A stretch of DNA of 6,900 nucleotides. Origin: Bacteroidia bacterium (GTDB lineage Bacteria; Bacteroidota; Bacteroidia; UBA8524). The notes beneath the pieces are model-generated. The model had not been told where the DNA came from. It did not search any database and saw only the letters and a list, made by a program, of their open reading frames with translations. Location of the stretch: NCBI GenBank assembly GCA_023277325.1, contig JALRIQ010000054.1:1-6900 (forward strand), read 5' to 3'. The position numbers and the translations under genes are program-made. Shown here one piece after another: positions 1-4,356 of the stretch. Every line of letters begins with the position of its first letter. The first letter of the stretch is position 1.

Positions 1-2190
1 ATTCTTGGTGCAGCTGCGGTAACCATTTTAGTTTTTAAATGGTTGAAGCAACCTTTGGTTTTGGGATATATCATTGCCGGACTCTTGGTTGGACCCCATT
101 TTAAACTGTTTCCAAATGTGGTGGAAATTAAAGGCATCCAAACCTGGGCAGAAATTGGGGTGGTCTTTCTGCTCTTTGGGCTAGGACTAGAATTTAGTTT
201 TAAACGACTCTTTAAAGTCGGGAGCATCGCCATCGTCACCGCTCTTTCCGGTGTTCTATTGACTCTGCTTACGGGATTTTTTGTTGGTCAATTATTGGAA
301 TGGAACAGCATGGACTCCATCTTTTTGGGAGGAATACTGAGCATTGCCTCCACCACCATCATTATTCGGGCATTCAATGAACTTGGGGTGAAGCAGAAAA
401 AATTTGCTTCGATAGTAACCGGGGTCTTGATTATCGAAGACCTAGTAGCTGTAGTGATGATGGTGGTATTGACCACCATTTCCGTGAGTCGGGAATTTGA
501 AGGTTTAGAAATGGCCTTGTCCATGTTCAAACTTCTCTTTTTCCTTATCCTCTGGTTTATGTTGGGTATCTTTTTTATTCCAAGTATGTTGCGGGCTTTC
601 AGTCGGCTGCTTAATGAAGAAACGCTACTCATCATTTCCCTGGCCTTGTGTTTTCTCCTGGTAGTATTGGCAGCAAATGCGGGCTTCTCTCCCGCTCTTG
701 GCGCATTTGTAATGGGCTCCATGCTTGCAGAAACCACCAAAGCGGAACGTATAGAACACGGAATAAAATCCATCAAAAATCTTTTTGGGGCCATCTTCTT
801 TGTATCTGTAGGGATGTTGATCGACCCTGCTTTGCTGGTGGAATATTGGCAGCCGATTTTAATCACCACCATGGTATTGCTCATTGGCAAACCGCTTTTC
901 GTAACCCTTGGGGCAATTCTTTCAGGACAGCCCGTCAATATTTCCGTACAGACTGGAATGAGCCTTTCTCAAATCGGTGAATTTTCCTTCATCATTGCCA
1001 CATTGGGTGTGAGTCTCAAAGTAACCAGCGACTTTTTATACCCGATTGCGGTAGCAGTATCCGTTGTAACTGCATTTACTACGCCTTATATGATCCGTTT
1101 GTCGGAACCCGTAAATCAGTTTATCGACAAGGTACTACCTGAAACCTGGAAAGCACGTTTAGGGCGTTATAGCATTGGAGCGATGGATGTGCCCGATGAA
1201 GGAGCCTGGAAAAAACTTATCCGGCTCTTTTTGCTGAATACAAGCATCTTTTCCGTGATTACCTTTTCCATTATAGTTTTCTGTACCCGTTACCTGGAAG
1301 CATTGATTCCAGGGATTGAAGGAAAAAAATTATTCATCGCCTTGTTGAGTCTGATGCTGCTCGCGCCTTTTTTATGGGCATTAGCCTTTCGAAGAAACAA
1401 TCGGGAAGCTTATGCGCAAATATGGATGAAGCCCTACCAACGTGGACCTTTGATTCTGCTTCAATTATTGCGTGTGGCGATAGCCCTCTTCTTTTTGGGG
1501 ATGTTGTTTAGTCGGCTTTATTCACCGGGTTGGGCAGTTTTAGGTGTGATTGGGGCTAGCTTTATCCTATTCCTTTTACGGGCTAGAATTCGGAATTTTT
1601 ACGGACGAATTGAAGAACGATTCCGGAGTAATATGAACCAGCGAGCCAACATAAATAAGGGGAAAATCCCGGAATTAATGCCTTGGGACGCGCACTTTGC
1701 TCGTTTTCCCATGCATGCCCATTACCCATTTGTTGGAAAAACATTGCAAGAAGCTTGTTTGCGCGAAGAGTTTGGAATCAATATCGCGCGTATCCGAAGG
1801 GAAGAAGACGTTCTGGATACACCCACCCGCTATGAACGTATCTTTCCAGGCGATGAGCTCATGGTTATTGGCACCGATGAGCAACTCAACCGCTTTAATG
1901 AATACCTGGAAACTGCACAAGCGCAAGTCAAGGTTCCTAAAAAGGAAGTGGGCATGACGCTCCAACACTTTAAAATCAACGAAAACTCTTCCCTATTGGG
2001 CAAAAGCATTCGCGAATCGAGACTGCGTGAAAAAATTCATGGACTGGTTGTGGGAATCGACCGCAATGAGCGTCATCTTTTAAATCCAGAATCCCGTATG
2101 AAATTCGAACTAGGCGATGTGGTTTGGGTGGTTGGAAGTGAACGTCGTGTTGCTGTATTTATCCGCGAAGCACGACGCGATCAGAATTAG
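1..2190 (+). CDS. CPA2-family cation:proton antiporter with tandem RCK_C domains (5' end outside window)
   Basis: This is a membrane antiporter expected to exchange K+ or Na+ for protons across the inner membrane. The frame is open from base 1. The TTG at 43 is an internal Leu codon, because the 14 preceding codons read as the usual first helix, so the true start lies upstream. Residues here count from base 1. Residues 1 to about 365 form the exchanger domain, with GLGLEF (60-65), the buried acidic pair in IED (145-147), an FFVSVGMLID stretch (266-275) and QIGEF (324-328). Residues about 405-528 add roughly four more hydrophobic helices. Two soluble RCK_C (TrkA_C) domains follow at about 560-636 and 652-725, each with a GxxL/I...GDxxxVxG pattern. 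The RCK_N nucleotide-binding domain typical of KefB/KefC is absent, so a kef symbol is not justified. Ion specificity cannot be read from sequence. Family is confident; substrate is not. Confidence 0.92.
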   Translation: MLGAAAVTILVFKWLKQPLVLGYIIAGLLVGPHFKLFPNVVEIKGIQTWAEIGVVFLLFGLGLEFSFKRLFKVGSIAIVTALSGVLLTLLTGFFVGQLLEWNSMDSIFLGGILSIASTTIIIRAFNELGVKQKKFASIVTGVLIIEDLVAVVMMVVLTTISVSREFEGLEMALSMFKLLFFLILWFMLGIFFIPSMLRAFSRLLNEETLLIISLALCFLLVVLAANAGFSPALGAFVMGSMLAETTKAERIEHGIKSIKNLFGAIFFVSVGMLIDPALLVEYWQPILITTMVLLIGKPLFVTLGAILSGQPVNISVQTGMSLSQIGEFSFIIATLGVSLKVTSDFLYPIAVAVSVVTAFTTPYMIRLSEPVNQFIDKVLPETWKARLGRYSIGAMDVPDEGAWKKLIRLFLLNTSIFSVITFSIIVFCTRYLEALIPGIEGKKLFIALLSLMLLAPFLWALAFRRNNREAYAQIWMKPYQRGPLILLQLLRVAIALFFLGMLFSRLYSPGWAVLGVIGASFILFLLRARIRNFYGRIEERFRSNMNQRANINKGKIPELMPWDAHFARFPMHAHYPFVGKTLQEACLREEFGINIARIRREEDVLDTPTRYERIFPGDELMVIGTDEQLNRFNEYLETAQAQVKVPKKEVGMTLQHFKINENSSLLGKSIRESRLREKIHGLVVGIDRNERHLLNPESRMKFELGDVVWVVGSERRVAVFIREARRDQN

Positions 2191-2279
2191 GTCGAAATTT
2201 CCGCTCGGCAACATCACGACCCATCGACTTTAAGATTTTGTGACACGTCGTTTTAAGTACAATGTCATTTCTATTGCTG

Positions 2280-2322
2280 ATGCAAGTCATACTTTATACC
2301 AGCAAATACTTCCAACTTGCAT
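2280..2322. repeat. 8-bp perfect inverted repeat upstream of the SQR-like gene
   Basis: ATGCAAGT (2280-2287) and ACTTGCAT (2315-2322) are exact reverse complements separated by 27 bases. They lie in the 153-base spacer between the antiporter stop and the start of the flavoprotein gene, ending 21 bases before its ATG. The arms could be an operator half-site pair or a leader hairpin, but an 8-bp pair in this much DNA can occur by chance. I found no full TAnnTTTG promoter box in the spacer and no clear terminator after the antiporter. Confidence 0.3.
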
Positions 2323-2343
2323 GGGTAACCAAATGTTCAAGAA

Positions 2344-3546
2344 ATGATAAAAACAGTAGTGATCGGTGGAAGTTTTGCGGGCATGACAGCTGCAATGGAA
2401 TTAAAACGGAAAGGCAAAGAAAAACATGATGTAGTGCTGATTGACAAATCTCCCCTCTTCCTTTTTATTCCTTCTCTCATCTGGGTGCCATTTCGCCGAA
2501 GGGAACTCAAAGACATTAGTTTTAAAAAAGAGTCCATCCTAAAAAAACGCGGCGTTGATTTTATCCACGCTGAAGCCCTTACAGTTGATACCAAATCACA
2601 AATTGTAACGACAGATAAAGGTGACTTCCATTATGATCATTTGGTAATCGCAACAGGACCGAAAGTCCAGTTCGATATTGCTCCAGGAGTAGCAGAACAT
2701 TCCCATTATATCGGCACACCGAATGGTGCAATGAAACTCCGCACCGCACTCGAAGAATTCGTTAAAAATCCGGGACCAATCGTCATCGGCGCTACCCAGA
2801 ATGCGGGCTGTATGGGTGCGGCCTATGAATTTCTATTCAACTTAGAGCAATGGTTACGCGAACAGAAAGTCAGGAAAAAAGTCGACCTTTATTGGGTAAC
2901 ACCCGAGGATTATCTGGGTCATTTTGGTATAGATGGAATGCCATTAGGTGAAGCCATGCTAAAGGGCTTTATGAAGATGTTCAATATACACTACCGCACC
3001 CAAGTAGGCATCAAAGAAGTAACTCCGGATAGGGTGATTCTTTCTACGGGTGAAGAAATAAAAAGCAGTCTTACTCAATTAATGCCCCCATTTATCGGTG
3101 TCGATTTCATTAAAAACTCCCCTACGCTACCGTCGACAGAGAATTACTATCTGCCTGTTGAAGACAACTACCGGCACAAGGAAATCGCCAATGTATGGGC
3201 TGCAGGAATTGCCGTGCAGGTTGATCTTCCTTTTGAATGTAAAAATATTCCCTACTCCACACCTAAAACCGGTTACCCTTCAGATGAAACGGGAAAGATC
3301 GTGGCCGAAAATATTTACCGTTTAGCCCAAGGCAGAATAGACCTGAAAGAAAAGGCATGGGGAAAAATTCCGGGACTCTGTGTGATGGATGCAGGCAAAA
3401 AAGAGGTGATTATTCTTAGTAACACACTTTTTAAACCTCGAATTTTTGCCCTGATGGTTCCGAATGTGCTCTATGATTTCACGAAAGTATTTATTGAAAA
3501 GTACTTTTTATGGAAATCAAAACGCGGATACTCCTGGATGCCCTGA
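2344..3546 (+). CDS. Sulfide:quinone oxidoreductase-like FAD flavoprotein (two-cysteine form)
   Basis: This is a 400-residue pyridine-nucleotide-disulfide-type flavoprotein, probably a peripheral membrane enzyme passing electrons from sulfide or a related thiol to quinone. The N-terminal FAD fold has GGSFAG (8-13) and the acidic D34 ending the second strand; an ATG motif follows at 103-105. SQR hallmarks are C156 in GCMGAAYEF, AAGIAV (286-291), PKTGY (307-311) and C346 in LCVMDAG. The tail at about 362-395 is aromatic and basic, ending in EKYFLWK, like the amphipathic membrane anchor of SQRs. C156 and C346 sit where SQRs carry the pair that forms the polysulfide bridge. The third classical cysteine, expected near 124, is absent, and a non-standard C299 is present. 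Length fits the family. The ATG at 2344 starts directly at the first strand of the fold; no Shine-Dalgarno is visible. It follows the antiporter by 153 bases. A non-sulfide SQR-superfamily role is possible. Confidence 0.82.
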   Translation: MIKTVVIGGSFAGMTAAMELKRKGKEKHDVVLIDKSPLFLFIPSLIWVPFRRRELKDISFKKESILKKRGVDFIHAEALTVDTKSQIVTTDKGDFHYDHLVIATGPKVQFDIAPGVAEHSHYIGTPNGAMKLRTALEEFVKNPGPIVIGATQNAGCMGAAYEFLFNLEQWLREQKVRKKVDLYWVTPEDYLGHFGIDGMPLGEAMLKGFMKMFNIHYRTQVGIKEVTPDRVILSTGEEIKSSLTQLMPPFIGVDFIKNSPTLPSTENYYLPVEDNYRHKEIANVWAAGIAVQVDLPFECKNIPYSTPKTGYPSDETGKIVAENIYRLAQGRIDLKEKAWGKIPGLCVMDAGKKEVIILSNTLFKPRIFALMVPNVLYDFTKVFIEKYFLWKSKRGYSWMP

Positions 3547-3571
3547 GAAAAGGCAAGAATTTTTCTTTCTG

Positions 3572-3896
3572 TCAAATTCCCTGCTTTCGAGCCATTTCGC
3601 CTAGCCCTTGGCAGCAATTTTTCCTCTCGACTTGAAGCTTAAATTGGGATCCTCTTTAATGCGTTCTTAGGTAAACTGGGAGATATTCACCTTACCAGGT
3701 TCGCCGCTGCTTTCCATCCTACTGGCCGCGTTAACCGTATCACCCCAAATGTCGTATTGAAACTTCTTGACCCCAAGGATGCCCCATTGCGAATCAATAC
3801 CCAGCCGGGTTTTAGTTCAGGAATAGAAACACTCCGGAGTTCAATCACCTCCTGACCGCCAGCCTTTGTGGTAACAGGCGCCTTCATGATTTTCAT
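3572..3896 (-). pseudogene. Decayed class III adenylate/guanylate cyclase fragment
   Basis: Translating the minus strand gives the C-terminal half of a class III nucleotide cyclase catalytic domain, broken in several places. From 3783 to 3670 one frame reads GILGVKKF, then YDIWGDTVNAASRMES and GEPGKVNIS. This includes the purine-selecting Asp region and the transition-state N-x3-R pair. A TAA at 3667-3669 sits where a Tyr codon is expected (ISQFT-stop-ERIKEDP), after which the same frame resumes as homologous SFKSRGKIAAKG down to 3604. Beyond this the match (GEM) continues only after a frame change. Upstream, KAGGQEVIELR (3834-3866) resembles the segment before the RIGIHTG motif of cyclases but lies in another frame, and a TGA interrupts at 3817-3819. 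No N-terminal catalytic part or sensor domain is seen. It is therefore a non-functional remnant. Outer limits are approximate. Confidence 0.82.
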
Positions 3897-3900
3897 ACTC

Positions 3901-4068
3901 ACAAGGATACGATAAAGGGAAATAGAGACAAGGATAGAGCAGGGAGCGAAGTGGTTGAATCGAGAAAGAGATCAAAGTCAGAGCAGAGAAACAGAGCGAA
4001 GAGCGGAGGGAAACGAGACTGGAGGTTGATGAAAATTCAGAGACGCTCTGCACTCTCCCGCTCTATCC
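3901..4068. repeat. Purine-rich tract bounded by imperfect inverted repeats
   Basis: The + strand is strongly purine-biased here; between 3961 and 4017 only about 10 of 57 bases are pyrimidines. GGATAGAGC (3932-3940) and its exact reverse complement GCTCTATCC (4060-4068) bracket the tract, and similarity extends imperfectly inward (AGGGAG against CTCTCCC). ACAAGGATA occurs twice, at 3901 and 3928. Short open frames here give low-complexity Ser/Leu- or Arg/Lys-rich peptides without family features, so I do not call a gene. Its role is unknown. It lies between the cyclase remnant and the terminator cluster next to the tRNA. Confidence 0.5.
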
Positions 4069-4072
4069 ACTG

Positions 4073-4112
4073 CAAACAAAAAAAGCTTCCAATTCGGAAG
4101 CTTTTTTGTTTG
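4073..4112. terminator. Bidirectional intrinsic terminator
   Basis: An almost perfect hairpin has a GC-containing core, GCTTCC (4085-4090) and GGAAGC (4096-4101), around a five-base loop. The core is flanked by an A-run on the left (7 A) and a T-run on the right (6 T), and the arms continue as CAAAC/GTTTG with one bulged base. Either strand therefore yields a stem followed by a U-tract. On the minus strand it lies behind the tRNA-Leu unit as a second stop. On the + strand it is the first strong terminator after the SQR-like gene, about 530 bases downstream. Confidence 0.85.
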
Positions 4113-4128
4113 TGCTCGGAAGGGGACT
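4111..4128 (-). repeat. 18-bp copy of the tRNA-Leu 3' end
   Basis: These 18 bases are identical to 4220-4237, which hold the end of the T loop, the 3' strand of the T stem, the acceptor 3' strand, the discriminator A and two flanking bases of tRNA-Leu. The copy has the same orientation and lies 109 bases downstream of the original. The rest of a tRNA is not present beside it. It could be the stub of a deleted tandem tRNA-Leu gene or a direct repeat left by site-specific integration at the tRNA 3' end. The sequence identity is certain; its origin is inference. Confidence 0.8.
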
Positions 4129-4176
4129 TCCCGACGAATCGCTTCGCGCTTGTCGGGATAAACTTCTCGTCCCCTT
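4120..4176. repeat. Nested palindrome between tRNA-end copies
   Basis: Outer arms AAGGGGAC (4120-4127) and GTCCCCTT (4169-4176) are exact reverse complements. Inside them TCCCGAC (4129-4135) pairs with GTCGGGA (4152-4158), and the loop contains a further CGC-TTC-GCG mini-hairpin. The left outer arm is part of the tRNA-end copy. The structure lacks a U-tract on either side, so it does not look like a terminator. It resembles the small palindromic intergenic elements (REP- or MITE-like) found in many copies in bacterial genomes, but copy number cannot be judged from one window. Confidence 0.6.
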
Positions 4177-4187
4177 GTCTGTAAATG

Positions 4188-4212
4188 AAAAAAGTCCCGC
4201 TAAGCAGGACTT
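4188..4212 (-). terminator. Intrinsic terminator of tRNA-Leu
   Basis: On the minus strand an 8-bp stem, AGTCCTGC with GCGGGACT and one U-G wobble, closes a TTA loop and runs directly into six T residues. It starts ten bases after the tRNA discriminator base, which is the right place to end a monocistronic tRNA transcript. On the + strand one C-A mismatch and the lack of a T-run make it unlikely to act. Confidence 0.88.
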
Positions 4213-4221
4213 CTATTAATG

Positions 4222-4304
4222 TGCTCGGAAGGGGACTCGAACCCCTACACCACGAAGGCACCACCCCCTCAAGATGGCGTGTCTACCAATTCCACCACCC
4301 GAGC
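4222..4304 (-). tRNA. tRNA-Leu (anticodon GAG)
   Basis: The 83-base minus-strand sequence folds as a class II tRNA. The acceptor stem is GCTCGGG with TCCGAGC, with a terminal G-U pair, and A73 is the discriminator typical of leucine tRNAs. The D arm carries GGTGG...TTGGTAGACAC. The anticodon stem CCATC/GGTGG holds the loop TTGAGGG with U33 followed by GAG, reading CUC and CUU codons. A long variable arm follows (TGCCTTCGTGGTG), then a perfect T stem AGGGG/CCCCT around TTCGAGT. Reading the anticodon as UGA (Ser) would break the 5-bp stem and the tRNA-Leu-like D arm, so I reject it. The 3' CCA is not encoded; the next bases are CA, so CCA must be added after transcription. The gene lies 47 bases downstream of lon in the same direction, with its own promoter and terminator. 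Confidence 0.97.
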
Positions 4305-4325
4305 AGTAGGAATTTTTAAGGACTG

Positions 4326-4356
4326 CAAATATAGGATTGTCTAATTAGAAATCAAT
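4326..4356 (-). promoter_or_regulatory. Bacteroidota-type promoter for tRNA-Leu
   Basis: On the minus strand TATATTTG (4326-4333) matches the TAnnTTTG -7 consensus of Bacteroidota primary sigma factors. ATTG (4353-4356), 19 bases upstream, matches three of four bases of the TTTG -33 element at a suitable spacing. Transcription would begin a few bases downstream of the -7 box, leaving a short leader of roughly 10-17 bases before the tRNA. The -33 element overlaps the final bases of lon, including its TGA stop. Confidence 0.75.

Noticed and set aside
43..45. TTG as the start codon of the antiporter gene
   Set aside because: The frame is open back to base 1, and the 14 upstream codons encode hydrophobic sequence continuous with the first exchanger helix, so TTG is an internal Leu codon and the start is outside the window.
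288..938. Long open frame on the minus strand inside the antiporter gene
   Set aside because: Its product is Ser/Thr/Ile/Lys-rich without family features and lies antisense to a clearly conserved membrane protein; it is a shadow frame.
3545..3566. AGAAAA/TTTTCT hairpin just after the SQR-like stop as a terminator
   Set aside because: The stem is only 6 bp with a single G-C pair, and there is no clean U-tract after it, so it would be too weak to call.
3841..4053. Small minus-strand frame across the purine-rich tract
   Set aside because: It encodes a low-complexity Ser/Leu peptide caused by base bias and overlaps the cyclase remnant; there is no ribosome-binding or family evidence.
4222..4304. 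tRNA-Ser (UGA) reading of the tRNA
   Set aside because: Placing U33 one base earlier spoils the anticodon stem, while the GAG reading gives a full 5-bp stem and a tRNA-Leu(GAG)-like body with A73.
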